Shown: positions 35,569 through 45,156, numbered from the stretch's first letter. The stretch is DNA of 64,000 bases from Clostridium homopropionicum DSM 5847 (GCF_001263795.1 NZ_LHUR01000011.1:205198-269197); one strand, 5' to 3'. The notes: generated by a model from the letters alone, not told the origin. Numbers and translations: made by a program.

Positions 35569-35997
35569 TTATCTTAGTGAATTAAACTTTTTTTTCATTG
35601 TGACTTTAGTTCCAGAGCTCTTTTCAGATTCTACTGAAAGACTATCCATAAAAGTTTCCATTACTGTAAATCCCATTCCAGATCTTTCTAGATCTGGCCT
35701 TGACGTATAAAGCGGCTGCATTGCCATCTGAACATTTTCTATTCCAACTCCTTTATCTTCCACAGTAATCGTAACTTCATTATCATTAATTTCTGACTCA
35801 ATAGATATAATTCCATCCTCTTTACCGTATCCATGAATTATAGAATTCGTAACGGCTTCAGAAACTGCAGTTTTAATATCTGTAATTTCTTCAATTGTCG
35901 GATCCAGTTGAGAAACAAAAGCAGCTACAGCAACTCTTGCAAAGCTTTCATTCTCCGACTTACTCAAAAATTCAATTTTTACTTTATTATGACTCAT
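35569..35997 (-). CDS. spoIIAB: Anti-sigma F factor/serine kinase SpoIIAB
   Basis: This 142-residue GHKL-fold kinase binds sigma-F and phosphorylates SpoIIAA. The N box is [13 protein letters not shown]1 is [10 protein letters not shown] and G2 is [18 protein letters not shown] 35997 lies seven bases after GGGGGGA. An in-frame TTG at 36012 is part of that site. It begins 15 bases after spoIIAA. Normal length and motifs point to a functional partner switch. Confidence 0.95.
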   Translation of the reverse strand: MSHNKVKIEFLSKSENESFARVAVAAFVSQLDPTIEEITDIKTAVSEAVTNSIIHGYGKEDGIISIESEINDNEVTITVEDKGVGIENVQMAMQPLYTSRPDLERSGMGFTVMETFMDSLSVESEKSSGTKVTMKKKFNSLR

Positions 35998-36012
35998 TGT
36001 ATTTCCCCCCAA

Positions 36013-36348
36013 CTACATATTATCTAATGCGTTTTCTATACTTTCGAACATAGGAATAATTTTAAACATTCCTGATAATTCAAATACTCTCTTTACACTT
36101 CCACTAACTCTAGTAATATATACCTTTCCTTTTTTCAATGAAAGTTTTTTATATCTTCCAATTACAACTCCAATGCCTGAACTATCCATAAATGTAACTC
36201 CTGAAAAGTCCATTATAAGTTTATTGAAACCATCTGTATCAAGCCTATTGTCAACCTTATTTCTTACTTCTTCAGCACTATGATGATCTAATTCACCAAT
36301 CATATGCACGATTAGCTTATCCCCATTTTTTTCGAAACTTAAATTCAT
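36013..36348 (-). CDS. spoIIAA: Anti-anti-sigma F factor SpoIIAA
   Basis: This 111-residue STAS-domain protein carries the phosphorylation site FMDSSGIGVVIGRYK (serines at 56-57). Unphosphorylated SpoIIAA pulls SpoIIAB off sigma-F in the forespore. GGGAGGAGT precedes the ATG. It is the first gene of the operon, downstream of a putative sigma-H promoter. Confidence 0.95.
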   Translation of the reverse strand: MNLSFEKNGDKLIVHMIGELDHHSAEEVRNKVDNRLDTDGFNKLIMDFSGVTFMDSSGIGVVIGRYKKLSLKKGKVYITRVSGSVKRVFELSGMFKIIPMFESIENALDNM

Positions 36349-36393
36349 GTTACTCCTCCCATTATTACTAATATAGATTTATATATTTAACTA

Positions 36394-36418
36394 ATTCTAT
36401 AATAACCATTATTTTCCT
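36394..36418 (-). promoter_or_regulatory. Putative sigma-H promoter of the spoIIA operon
   Basis: On the minus strand AGGAAAAT (36411-36418), 13 bases and GAAT (36394-36397) fit the AGGAnnnT ... GAAT pattern of sigma-H promoters. It sits 45 bases before spoIIAA, an operon known to use sigma-H and Spo0A in Bacillus. No clear Spo0A box was resolved. Confidence 0.45.
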
Positions 36419-36486
36419 TCTTTATTTAAAATAATTTTCCTCTGTTTATGAATTATTCCCAAATACCATATTATTATACTTAAAAT

Positions 36487-36522
36487 TTAAAAAAGAGAGA
36501 GTAATTTATAATACTCTCTCAG
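36487..36522 (-). terminator. Terminator of the CamA-like methyltransferase gene
   Basis: GAGAGAGTA (36495-36503) pairs with TACTCTCTC (36512-36520), a perfect 9-bp stem. On the minus strand it is followed by TTTTTTAAATTT. Confidence 0.85.
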
Positions 36523-36537
36523 GCTGTTTTTAGAAAT

Positions 36538-38292
36538 TTACTTATCATATATAATCTTTATTTCTTCTTCTGTGAAACCAAAAAACTCATTTATTTCTTC
36601 TTCCGAATATTCTTCTTTAGAACCCATTGTAGGAATGCAAAGTTTCAATAGATTATTGGGATAGTATTCGTACATGTTTTCTCCTAGCTTTTTAGCAAAG
36701 CTTTGGAAATAAAATTCATAAACTTTACTGTTTAATAGTGAAATTAAATATTTATACGTAAATGGTACATTTTCTTTTAAGATTAATGCATATATATCTG
36801 CACTAAAATATTTGCCTTTGTCTAAAATAAAGGTGTTACTAGCTCCTTTATAAGGATAAATTATCTTTTCTTTTTCAAAAATTTCTCTTTTTCTTCCCCA
36901 TTGAAGCTGATACCATTTTCGTATTCCTTTTAAGCATTCTCTTCTTTCCATGAGTTTGCTTTGCTTTATTTTAAGATGATTAATTGTATTGGGGTATTTT
37001 TCTGGATCACTAATCGTATCTGAGTAAATTAAGAATTTGTCTTTTAAAATTATTTTATCCTTGCTAATATTACTGCTTTTTATCCAAGGCTTTATTAAAT
37101 CTATTTCTAAATGCTTATTTTCTACTTCTTCCCTTGTTACTACAAAAGCTTTATCACATCCAGTAATTATCCCCTGAGCACTACTACAGATATTGTATAA
37201 ATTAGTAAAACTCTTCTCTTCAATTTTATCTATTATTAATCTTTCTTTTTTATCTCTCAATATCCATCCCTTATTATTTAAGCAATTTTTATTTATATAA
37301 AACTTTTTATATCTATTTCCATTATTCAAAAACAGCGAATTATAAAATTCATCTTTTACTTCTTTAAATCCTTTTAAAGGCTTAATTATTTCTATATTTT
37401 CAGAAGCTTCAGTATCATTAATTAAAAAAATTATAACTGGATCTATTCCAATATTTTTAAAAGGCCTAATACCATAAAAATCCACTACCTTATAAACAGT
37501 ACATACTTCCTTTAATATTTTCCTTAATTCTTCTCCGCTAGGAGCCTCGATAAAATACCTAGAGGTAATAAAGGCTAACTTTCCTTTTTTATGCAGCCTA
37601 TTTATAGCAGCTTGAAAAAAGCAGTATGATATATCACTTTTATCCTTGTATATATTTTTAAATATTTCTTTCAAATTCTTACTGTATTCTTTATCTACTA
37701 GCTTATGTCCTATATATGGCGGGTTGCCAATTATTACATGAAACTTCTCTTCTGCTTTCGAAATTAAGAAATCTTTATTAATAATATTTCTTTCATTAAA
37801 ATAGTTACTTTCTGCATATAAATCAATTGCCAATATTTTAAGTGCCATAGGGTCAATATCAAAGCAATATAGATTGTTATCGATAATATGCTTTGATATA
37901 CTATCTGCTTTTAGATTTAACCCATGTTTTTCATTTATATATTCTAAATTCTTATCATAAATTTCTTTTATATTTTCAAAGCATGTAAGTATTATATCTC
38001 CACAGCCACAGGCTGGATCTAATATTTTCATAAAAGGATCGTTAATTATATCTTCTTCCTTAATTAGACTATTAAACATATATTTTGAAATAGGCTTTGG
38101 AGTGTACACAATGCCATTTAGTTTACCAGTTTTCTTGCCAATTAGTTTTATATATAAACTAGAAAATCTATTATTCTCAATACCAAGTTCGCATTTATAT
38201 TTATTTATAGCCATCTTTTTAAAAACATTATCTATTGGTGCTGTTATTATATTATATACTTCATTAATTTTATCTACAAAGTAATTGTACAT
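36538..38292 (-). CDS. camA: Solitary DNA adenine-N6 methyltransferase, CamA-like
   Basis: This 584-residue gamma-class-like adenine methyltransferase has the SAM motif LDPACGCGDI (91-100) and catalytic NPPY (190-193, in IIGNPPYIGHKL). Its C-terminal half is TaqI-like for DNA recognition, with QGIITGCDKAF (373-383), KPWIKSSNI and RRECLKGIRKWYQLQWGR (450-467). These segments closely match, from memory, CamA of Clostridioides difficile, an orphan enzyme that methylates CAAAAA and is needed for normal sporulation. No restriction nuclease or specificity gene lies nearby. GGAGAG precedes the ATG. Its position next to spoIIA supports a sporulation link; target specificity here is inferred. Confidence 0.8.
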   Translation of the reverse strand: MYNYFVDKINEVYNIITAPIDNVFKKMAINKYKCELGIENNRFSSLYIKLIGKKTGKLNGIVYTPKPISKYMFNSLIKEEDIINDPFMKILDPACGCGDIILTCFENIKEIYDKNLEYINEKHGLNLKADSISKHIIDNNLYCFDIDPMALKILAIDLYAESNYFNERNIINKDFLISKAEEKFHVIIGNPPYIGHKLVDKEYSKNLKEIFKNIYKDKSDISYCFFQAAINRLHKKGKLAFITSRYFIEAPSGEELRKILKEVCTVYKVVDFYGIRPFKNIGIDPVIIFLINDTEASENIEIIKPLKGFKEVKDEFYNSLFLNNGNRYKKFYINKNCLNNKGWILRDKKERLIIDKIEEKSFTNLYNICSSAQGIITGCDKAFVVTREEVENKHLEIDLIKPWIKSSNISKDKIILKDKFLIYSDTISDPEKYPNTINHLKIKQSKLMERRECLKGIRKWYQLQWGRKREIFEKEKIIYPYKGASNTFILDKGKYFSADIYALILKENVPFTYKYLISLLNSKVYEFYFQSFAKKLGENMYEYYPNNLLKLCIPTMGSKEEYSEEEINEFFGFTEEEIKIIYDK

Positions 38293-38349
38293 TGCTTTCT
38301 CTCCAAAATATAGATAGCTATTTTATGTCAGTATAATAGCCTTATTTGT

Positions 38350-38988
38350 TTACTTAAGAAACTGGTCTACCATTTTCTCAGCTGTATTTTTATATTCTAA
38401 TGCCTTTGATAATATTTCTGCACATCTATTATTTATTTCACTTTTAACCTTTTCTTCCTTAACCCCATTTAAGTTTATTTTTACATTTAGTATAGAACTT
38501 TCAATACAAGCATAAAGAAGATAAGAAGCAACCCCTGCATCTGAAATTACATTTTTGTTTCCATATTTACATGCTGTAATTATATTAGGATAAAATTTTA
38601 AGCTTTCTTCTGCTAGTTTAAGTGGAGTATTCAATGCATTCTCATATCCTTTATCAATAGCCGCTTTTCTTATATTTTTTTCTTCTTCAAGTGTATTTGG
38701 CAATTTAAAAGCATTCATTAAAGATAAAAAGGCTTCTCCGTCCTTGTCCATAAATTCTAGTAAGATATCATTATATTTTAATGCTTCTTCTAAGGTTTTA
38801 TCTACCATTTCTTTATTTTCTTTTTCAAACTCTTCATAAGCTTTTTTACCAACGGTCAAATTGAATACCATAGCTGTTAAAGAAGTAGCCAAAGCCCCAA
38901 CTAACGCTGCTGCACTTCCACCACCAGGTACCGACTTATTTGATGATAAATCCCCAATATAGTTTTCAATTGTCAAGTTCTTTTGCAA
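38350..38988 (-). CDS. fchA: Cyclodeaminase/cyclohydrolase-family protein (FchA-like)
   Basis: This 212-residue helical protein of the formiminotransferase-cyclodeaminase superfamily has the motif VPGGGSAAALVGALATSLTAMV (20-41), and the N-terminal residues MQKNLTIENYI are typical. Stand-alone clostridial members are methenyl-THF cyclohydrolases or formimino-THF cyclodeaminases, both in one-carbon metabolism. The sequence alone does not separate them. The start is TTG 38988 behind GGGGGA. It lies 57 bases upstream of the methyltransferase gene and may be cotranscribed with it. Confidence 0.82.
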   Translation of the reverse strand: MQKNLTIENYIGDLSSNKSVPGGGSAAALVGALATSLTAMVFNLTVGKKAYEEFEKENKEMVDKTLEEALKYNDILLEFMDKDGEAFLSLMNAFKLPNTLEEEKNIRKAAIDKGYENALNTPLKLAEESLKFYPNIITACKYGNKNVISDAGVASYLLYACIESSILNVKINLNGVKEEKVKSEINNRCAEILSKALEYKNTAEKMVDQFLK

Positions 38989-39062
38989 AATTATTTCCCC
39001 CTTTTTTAAAAGCTAAGTTTATTTTAATTATATATTTTCACTATGTCAAACAAAAATGATAT

Positions 39063-39116
39063 ATAAAAGGTGATTGAAACTCCAATTTAACATGTAGTTA
39101 ACAATCACCTTTTATA
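39063..39116 (-). terminator. Hairpin downstream of the nitroreductase gene
   Basis: TATAAAAGGTGATTG and CAATCACCTTTTATA form a perfect 15-bp inverted repeat around a 25-base loop. It lies between the nitroreductase stop and the FchA-like start. Confidence 0.65.
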
Positions 39117-39133
39117 TTAATATATCTATTAAT

Positions 39134-39712
39134 CTATTTATGAACTAAAACTTTAACATTTTGATCTAGATAAGATTCATTCCATTTATTTATATACACA
39201 AAATCATATGTGTCTTTCTTAGGATGATGAGGTTTTTCCTCCTCTTCTTCCTGTGCTATTCCTAAAGGTGTCATTGCTACTACTCTCAAATTGTCTGGTA
39301 TTGCAAGAATTTCTTTAACTTTCTTTTCATCAAAAGCTCCAATCCAGCAAGTACCATATCCTTCTTCTGTTGCAGCAAGTATAAAGTGTTCCATTGCTAT
39401 TGCACAATCAACTAAATAATAATCCTTACCTTCCATACTACCAGATGCATGTGGATCTGCTACTATTATAGCTGTCATTGGAGCATTTGAAACTGCTCCT
39501 GCTGCAGAACTGCTTTTGTTCATAATTGCATTTGCTAACTTGTCCTTTATCTCATCCCTATCAACAAAAATGAACCTGTAACCATTTGTATTTTTCCAAG
39601 AAGGGGACATCATTGCTGCATCAATAATTTTTGATAACCTGTCTCTATCTATTTCAGCTGGTTTGTATTTTTTTATACTTTTTCTAGATTTTATTACATC
39701 ATAAAATTGCAT
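39134..39712 (-). CDS. Nitroreductase-family flavoprotein
   Basis: This 192-residue FMN-dependent NAD(P)H oxidoreductase fold starts with YDVIKSRKSIKKYKPAEID, followed by MMSPSWKNTNGYRFIFV and GYGTCWIGAFDEKKVKEIL with MTPLGIAQEEEEEKPHHPKK. Such proteins reduce nitro groups, quinones or flavin-linked substrates; the real substrate is unknown. ATG 39712 lies nine bases after AAGGAG, and an upstream in-frame start at 39754 is ignored. It borders the polysaccharide cluster. Confidence 0.88.
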   Translation of the reverse strand: MQFYDVIKSRKSIKKYKPAEIDRDRLSKIIDAAMMSPSWKNTNGYRFIFVDRDEIKDKLANAIMNKSSSAAGAVSNAPMTAIIVADPHASGSMEGKDYYLVDCAIAMEHFILAATEEGYGTCWIGAFDEKKVKEILAIPDNLRVVAMTPLGIAQEEEEEKPHHPKKDTYDFVYINKWNESYLDQNVKVLVHK

Positions 39713-39792
39713 AATCTCACGCTCCTTCTTTATTATTATTTCTAGTAGGAGCAATTATTATTCAGATATGGTTTATTAAAAAAATCCAATAT

Positions 39793-40917
39793 CTACCTAA
39801 ACAATTTTTCTAATGAACTATGCAATTGATCAATTATTTTATCCCAATTGAACTTTTCATAACAAATATTATAAGTACTGAAGGAGCTTTCTCTTAAATT
39901 AGTTGAGGCTATAAAACTTTCTATTTTTTTTGTTAGTTCTTTTGTATTCTCTGTCTCCACAACTGCTCCATTTTCCTTGCCAATTAATTCTCTTGCAATG
40001 CCTACATCTGTAGAAACTATTACATTGCCTAAAGCTGCAGCTTCAATAAATGCAATCCCAAAGCTCTCAAACCGTGAAGTTAATGTGAATATCTTAGATT
40101 TTTTATATAGCTTGAACAATTTTTCCCTGCTTTTTATATCTCCTTTAAATTCAATCAAATTCCTCAATTCAGGATTTTTCATCAAAAAATTTTCTAAATA
40201 CTTATTAAAACCTTTCTCTATAGGTCCAGCAACAACAAGCTTCCAGCCAGAATTCTCTATATTATTAATATTTTTAAATGCCTCAAGCAGCATCTCAGTA
40301 TTTTTTTCTTCTGTTCCAACTCTTGCTACACTAAGGATTATATTTTCTTTAGAATCAAAATTATAGTTTATCTTTTTTCTTTCCAAATACTCAAAATCAA
40401 CTCCATTAGGAATATGTATCATCTTATCTTTTTGCTTTGGCAATATATCTTTTAATTTTTTATATAATATTTCCTGCTCTATACTTATAAGATCCACTTT
40501 ATTTAAATACTTATTTAAATAATAATATTCCAACATATTAAGGGATAAAATTTTTTCAACCAGTTTATGACTGCAATCTAACTTTAGATATATTTTCCCC
40601 TTAGGATTAAAAAACTTATATGTATAAGCATACACCAAAGAATACATGGTTACATGAAATATTTGAAGTATATCTATGTTTTTTGCTTCTTTTTTTAAAT
40701 ATAAAAATCCATCTATACTATAGTTATTAAACTTTCGTGGTAAAAAATCTATTTTTAGACCTGAAACTTCTTCTTTTAAATAAGAATATTCATCTAAATT
40801 ATAACAAACAATTTTTGAGTCATAATTAAATAATTTATGCAGCTTATAAGGAATCATTCCCATTTCTTTAACTAGATTTACATTTCTAGTATTGGGATAT
40901 AATACGCAATATCTCAA
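39793..40917 (-). CDS. Glycosyltransferase family 4 protein
   Basis: This 374-residue GT-B protein begins LRYCVLYPNTRNVNLVKEMG. Its C-terminal nucleotide-sugar half has SVARVGTEEKNTEMLLEAF, GDIKSREKLFKLYKKSKIF and SRFESFGIAFIEAAALGNVIVST, including the EX7E-type active-site region. It transfers a sugar to the growing lipid-linked glycan. TTG 40917 follows AGAAGGTGG; the ATG at 40947 overlaps the flippase stop and has no ribosome site, though it remains possible. It is the last gene of the polysaccharide cluster. Confidence 0.85.
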   Translation of the reverse strand: MRYCVLYPNTRNVNLVKEMGMIPYKLHKLFNYDSKIVCYNLDEYSYLKEEVSGLKIDFLPRKFNNYSIDGFLYLKKEAKNIDILQIFHVTMYSLVYAYTYKFFNPKGKIYLKLDCSHKLVEKILSLNMLEYYYLNKYLNKVDLISIEQEILYKKLKDILPKQKDKMIHIPNGVDFEYLERKKINYNFDSKENIILSVARVGTEEKNTEMLLEAFKNINNIENSGWKLVVAGPIEKGFNKYLENFLMKNPELRNLIEFKGDIKSREKLFKLYKKSKIFTLTSRFESFGIAFIEAAALGNVIVSTDVGIARELIGKENGAVVETENTKELTKKIESFIASTNLRESSFSTYNICYEKFNWDKIIDQLHSSLEKLFR

Positions 40918-40946
40918 AATAACCACCTTCTTATCAGGATTATTCA

Positions 40947-42374
40947 TTACTTGTTCTTTTTTACTAGAACTTTCAATTCATTAATAGAAATATATTTAAA
41001 GTAAATTACTGAATAAAAGTAAACTACTACAGCTAAAATTATGTTTATTATAACATTTATACTATAGTAATTCATAATAAGTATTACCCCGCTCATTATT
41101 AATATTGGCAAAATCAATTTTACTGAATTAGAAAAATAGTTTGTTAAGACAACTGTTTTTGAATGTTTCTTCATAACTATAAAATTAATTAATTCTGAGA
41201 TTACTGTTGTAACTGCTGCTGCTACTATTCCAAATTTAGGAATGAAAATTATGTTTAAAATTAGGTTTGCCAGTGATGAAATAACCACACTCTTTAAATA
41301 TTTTCTCTCCATATTCCAAGCATTTAAACTATATCCATAGGTCTCCCTCATAAATAAAATGAATATATAAATTAACAATATTATAAAAGGTAAATATGCT
41401 TCAGCGTATTTATCACTAAAAAGTAAAATTATTATATCCTTAGATAGAAGTATACCTCCAATAGTTATTGGAAATCCTAAAAGCATTACCACTTTACAAA
41501 TATTATTTACTATATTCTGAAGTTTAGAAATATCTTTATTATTGAAATATTCTATTAACAAAGGAAAAAACGGAACATAAATTACTGCAATCAAGTTGAT
41601 TAAAAAATATATAATTTTATAAGCAGAGGAATATATTCCAAGTTCATATTCACTCCTTGTAAATCCGATTATAATAGTGTCTAAATTCATATTAATCATA
41701 GATAGAAGCCCAGATATTAAAAAAGGTGTACTTTTAATCACATATTTTTTTATTTCATACTTATTTAATCTAATAGCAATCCTGATTTTCTTTTTTACTC
41801 TAATAATGTACCCTTGATAAATAACTCCTAAAATCAATCCAATTAAAGTAAAAATAGGAATATAAAATATTCCTTCTTCTCCCTTTATAAATATAAGTGA
41901 TAATATAAGAGGTATTAAGCTTTTTATGATATTGTAAATGCCATTATGCTGCATTTCTTGAAGCCCTGAAAATAGCCAATCTATATTAAATGCCAAAGGT
42001 AAAAGTGTACAGCCAAAAATAATAAGTAAATTTCCAAAGGTTACGCCTTTATTAGATAAAATTCCTATGGCAATTATAATTAGAAAACAAATAGCAGCAA
42101 CAATTATTCTTATAATACTAATATACCCAATTAGTTCTCCAGCTTTATCTTTATCTTTTGATACTTCTTTAGTCCCTAGCGTTTGAAACCCAAATAGTGT
42201 AATCATAGTAAAATACACTAATATAGATTGTGCTAGATTAACTATTCCAAAGCTTTCTACACTTAGTACCCTTGCATAGTATGCTATTTGTATAAACATT
42301 ATAAATTGAGCTAAAAAGCTCGATAATCCTATGGATAAAAGATTTCTAGCAACTCTATTAATATTTAACACCAC
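40947..42374 (-). CDS. Polysaccharide flippase (Wzx/MATE-like), second copy
   Basis: This 475-residue protein has about 12-14 membrane helices of the oligosaccharide flippase family. The N-terminal NLLSIGLSSFLAQFIMFIQIAYYARVLSVESFGIVNLAQSI is typical. It would move lipid-linked repeat units across the membrane. The GTG start at 42374 overlaps an AGGTGG ribosome site, so the true start may be a few codons later. The neighbours are WecG/TagA-type and GT4 enzymes. Confidence 0.88.
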   Translation of the reverse strand: MVLNINRVARNLLSIGLSSFLAQFIMFIQIAYYARVLSVESFGIVNLAQSILVYFTMITLFGFQTLGTKEVSKDKDKAGELIGYISIIRIIVAAICFLIIIAIGILSNKGVTFGNLLIIFGCTLLPLAFNIDWLFSGLQEMQHNGIYNIIKSLIPLILSLIFIKGEEGIFYIPIFTLIGLILGVIYQGYIIRVKKKIRIAIRLNKYEIKKYVIKSTPFLISGLLSMINMNLDTIIIGFTRSEYELGIYSSAYKIIYFLINLIAVIYVPFFPLLIEYFNNKDISKLQNIVNNICKVVMLLGFPITIGGILLSKDIIILLFSDKYAEAYLPFIILLIYIFILFMRETYGYSLNAWNMERKYLKSVVISSLANLILNIIFIPKFGIVAAAVTTVISELINFIVMKKHSKTVVLTNYFSNSVKLILPILIMSGVILIMNYYSINVIINIILAVVVYFYSVIYFKYISINELKVLVKKNK

Positions 42375-42380
42375 CTATGC

Positions 42381-43106
42381 TTATTTTCTTTTGTTAAAAT
42401 ATTTACTAATCACAACTCTCATTAAAAATTTAGGTATATAAATAAGTCTCTTAATTCTAAAGGGCTCATTAGCAACTCTATATAACCACTCTAATCCTAA
42501 GTTTATCATCCACTTCGGAGCTCTTTTTACTTTACCTGCAAAAACATCAAAGCTTCCTCCAACCCCCATAAACACTTTACATGGTAGAGTTTCAAAGAAC
42601 TTTGAAATAAAAATTTCCTGTCGTGGGCAACCCATTGCAACAAAAATAGCAAAAGGTTTTTTTTCTTCAATATCCTCAATTAATTCCTGGCAATTATTTA
42701 AATCAAAATATCCGTTTTTACTTCCTAGAATTTTTAATTTGGGATACTTAATAATCAAATTAATTATACATTCCTTTAATACTTCTTCCTGTGCTCCTAC
42801 TAAGTAAATTCCCTTCCCCTCTGCCTCACAGTTTTTTATAATTTCTTCCATAACTTCTATTCCAGCAATTTTCTCTTTTACCGGTGTATTTAATATTTTA
42901 GATGCAATAACAGTTCCAACTCCATCTGGTATTATCACACTTTTGGAATCTATATATAATGCCTTTAACTTTTCATTATACATTCCCATGTACAATACCT
43001 CTGGATTACCAGAAATAATATTTATTTTATTTGCTTCATTTATCAGCTTTAATAAATTTACTTTAGTTCCACAAAAAATTTTATATTCTAGTATTTTAAT
43101 AAACAT
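42381..43106 (-). CDS. WecG/TagA/CpsF-family glycosyltransferase
   Basis: This 241-residue GT26 protein has the motifs IPDGVGTVIASKILN (with the catalytic Asp), KNGYFDLNNCQELIEDI, VAMGCPRQEIFISKF and MGVGGSFDVFAGKVKRAPKWMINLGLEWLYRV. It typically adds N-acetylmannosamine or its uronic acid as the second sugar on the undecaprenyl carrier. ATG 43106 follows AGGAGG. A longer frame from 43154 overlaps the upstream gene. It directly follows the initiating sugar-phosphate transferase, a logical order for the first two steps. Confidence 0.92.
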   Translation of the reverse strand: MFIKILEYKIFCGTKVNLLKLINEANKINIISGNPEVLYMGMYNEKLKALYIDSKSVIIPDGVGTVIASKILNTPVKEKIAGIEVMEEIIKNCEAEGKGIYLVGAQEEVLKECIINLIIKYPKLKILGSKNGYFDLNNCQELIEDIEEKKPFAIFVAMGCPRQEIFISKFFETLPCKVFMGVGGSFDVFAGKVKRAPKWMINLGLEWLYRVANEPFRIKRLIYIPKFLMRVVISKYFNKRK

Positions 43107-43119
43107 ATTTCCTCCTACT

Positions 43120-43773
43120 TCAAAAGGCACCTTCCTTTTTAAATACATTTTCAACTGTTTTAAATATAATCTTTATATCATAGATTGCAGAAAAGTTTTT
43201 TATATAAGTTAAATCATAATAAACTGTTTTACCTAATTCTATTTCTCCTCTTCCGCTTATCTGTGCAAGTCCAGTTATTCCAGGTAAAACTAATAAACGC
43301 TGCTTATATTCCTCTGGATAAAAGTTTACAACTTCTGGTATTTCAGGTCTTGGTCCAACTAAACTCATATTACCAAATAAAACATTAAACAATTGAGGAA
43401 TTTCATCTAAGCTGCTTCCTCTTAAAAATGCACCAATTTTAGTTATTCTATTGTCATTTTTGCTTTGGAAAACAAAGTTTTCGATATTTTCACACTCTAA
43501 AGCCAGTTCTCTCTTTTTCTCTGCATCTATTACCATTGTTCTAAACTTATAAATTACAAAAGGTTTGTTATCTTTCCCAATTCTAACTTGCTTAAACAGG
43601 CTAGGCCCCTTAGAATCAAGCTTAATAGCAATAATTATAAGTATAAACACAGGCAACAAAAGGATAATTCCTATAAGAGATAAAATTATGTCTAATATTC
43701 TCTTTAAGATAAATTGACCTTTCTTTCTATTTATATCTTTCTCTATATCAATCTTTATACTTTTAGCATCCAT
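43120..43773 (-). CDS. Undecaprenyl-phosphate sugar-phosphate transferase (initiating enzyme)
   Basis: This 217-residue monotopic enzyme has one hydrophobic segment (about 24-48), then the bacterial sugar transferase core: FKQVRIGKDNKPFVIYKFRTMV, FLRGSSLDEIPQLFNVLFGNMSLVGPRPE and PGITGLAQISGRGE. It starts glycan assembly by transferring a sugar-1-phosphate to the lipid carrier. It lacks the four extra N-terminal helices of WbaP-type enzymes, so it is PglC-like in size. GGGGG precedes the ATG. Confidence 0.93.
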   Translation of the reverse strand: MDAKSIKIDIEKDINRKKGQFILKRILDIILSLIGIILLLPVFILIIIAIKLDSKGPSLFKQVRIGKDNKPFVIYKFRTMVIDAEKKRELALECENIENFVFQSKNDNRITKIGAFLRGSSLDEIPQLFNVLFGNMSLVGPRPEIPEVVNFYPEEYKQRLLVLPGITGLAQISGRGEIELGKTVYYDLTYIKNFSAIYDIKIIFKTVENVFKKEGAF

Positions 43774-43821
43774 ATAAAAACCCCCTGATGTTCCTATTAC
43801 AATGTACTTATATTTTATATT

Positions 43822-45072
43822 TTATCTTATACATATTTTATTATAATTAATTGCTTCTGAAATAGCTACTATAATCCAAAAACAAGAAGTAATTTTGGGT
43901 ACAAATAACAAATTATCAGAAATATTCATAAAATAAAAAACTATAGTTGAGATAAAAAATCCTATATAAAATAATCTAAAGTATTCATTCTTAAGCTTAT
44001 GAGTTAGTTTATTTATTTTATATATTATAGACACCAATAAGCCTAAAAAAGAAGCTATACCAAATATACCTAATTCGCTTTGTATTTTTAAATATGAATT
44101 ATGTGCAGGAAAATTAGTATGATGATTATAATCTAACTCTGGATATTTTTTTACATAAGCGCCATAAAGAGTATAATAATTTCCGTTGCCTACACCTTTA
44201 ATAGGATGGTCTTTTATCATTTTTATAGCAATTTCCCATAGTTTAACCCTTGGATCTTGAAAAATCAATTTAAAGTCCATAGCTCTAGTCCTTATTTGTG
44301 GAATTAATATGGATAATCCTAAGGCGGAAATCATAATAAATAATATTCTCCAATTATATACTATGACTAAAAGAAAACCTCCTAATAATAATCCAAGCCA
44401 TGCATTACGTGAAAATGTAAGAATAATAGTAATCAAATTCAAAAAAACTGCAATTATATATATTGTTTTTTTATTTTTATCCTTTTCATATATGCCGAGC
44501 ATTATTAAAGGAAAAACAATTAGGAGTAAAAACGCTCCTAAGGTATTTGAATTGTCTAAAGTCGAGGTTATTCTAATAGCTACAGAATATTTAGAAGTAT
44601 TATATATAAACTCTTCCCCAAGCCCAATTCTTGTAAAGTACTGAATTATTCCAAAAACACTTACAATAATGCTTGTAAATATATATGAAAATATAAGTTT
44701 ATTTACTCTAGCTTCGGTTTTTATTTCTAATTTAATAATAAAATATAATAATATATATGAAATAAATCTTAAGGTTTCACTTATTGCTAAAGCTTTATCA
44801 GAAGCATAAGAAATTGAAATTATCATTACAACAGATAAAATTATCATAAAAATCAGTATGCTATCTTTACTAATATTCAAAATCCCTTTAAATAACTTAA
44901 CTCTTGCTTCTTTGCTAAGAATCAAATTTAAAATATATGCTAGAAAAACTAACAAGAGCAAATAATCCCCTTTTATATTAAAGCCAGCAATCTTAAAATT
45001 AGTTGGAACTAAAGATAAGAATATTATATACAAACATATTAAATTTGTTATATTATAATTAATTTTATTCAA
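43822..45072 (-). CDS. O-antigen polymerase/ligase-like membrane protein (second copy)
   Basis: This 416-residue protein has about 10-12 membrane helices with a large extracytoplasmic loop (about 255-320) carrying HPIKGVGNGNYYTLY and NHHTNFPAHNSYLKIQSELG, the Wzy_C/WaaL signature. It either polymerises repeat units or ligates glycan to an acceptor. TTG 45072 follows GAAGGTG. A strong terminator separates it from the GT2 gene upstream. Confidence 0.82.
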   Translation of the reverse strand: MNKINYNITNLICLYIIFLSLVPTNFKIAGFNIKGDYLLLLVFLAYILNLILSKEARVKLFKGILNISKDSILIFMIILSVVMIISISYASDKALAISETLRFISYILLYFIIKLEIKTEARVNKLIFSYIFTSIIVSVFGIIQYFTRIGLGEEFIYNTSKYSVAIRITSTLDNSNTLGAFLLLIVFPLIMLGIYEKDKNKKTIYIIAVFLNLITIILTFSRNAWLGLLLGGFLLVIVYNWRILFIMISALGLSILIPQIRTRAMDFKLIFQDPRVKLWEIAIKMIKDHPIKGVGNGNYYTLYGAYVKKYPELDYNHHTNFPAHNSYLKIQSELGIFGIASFLGLLVSIIYKINKLTHKLKNEYFRLFYIGFFISTIVFYFMNISDNLLFVPKITSCFWIIVAISEAINYNKICIR

Positions 45073-45117
45073 GTTATCACCTTCTCTAATGTATTTAACA
45101 TTCTATTCTATATTACC

Positions 45118-45146
45118 ACAAAACTAGCACGCTTTTTGCGTGCTAG
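45118..45146 (-). terminator. Terminator inside the polysaccharide cluster
   Basis: CTAGCACGC-AAAAA-GCGTGCTAG is a perfect 9-bp GC-rich stem followed by TTTTGTGG on the minus strand, just after the GT2 stop codon. It divides the cluster into at least two transcription units. Confidence 0.85.
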
Positions 45147-45156
45147 CTTTAAATTA

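Noticed and set aside
36538..38292. Type IIG restriction-modification enzyme
   Set aside because: No nuclease domain motif was seen in the 584 residues and no restriction gene flanks it; the motif match to orphan CamA is better.
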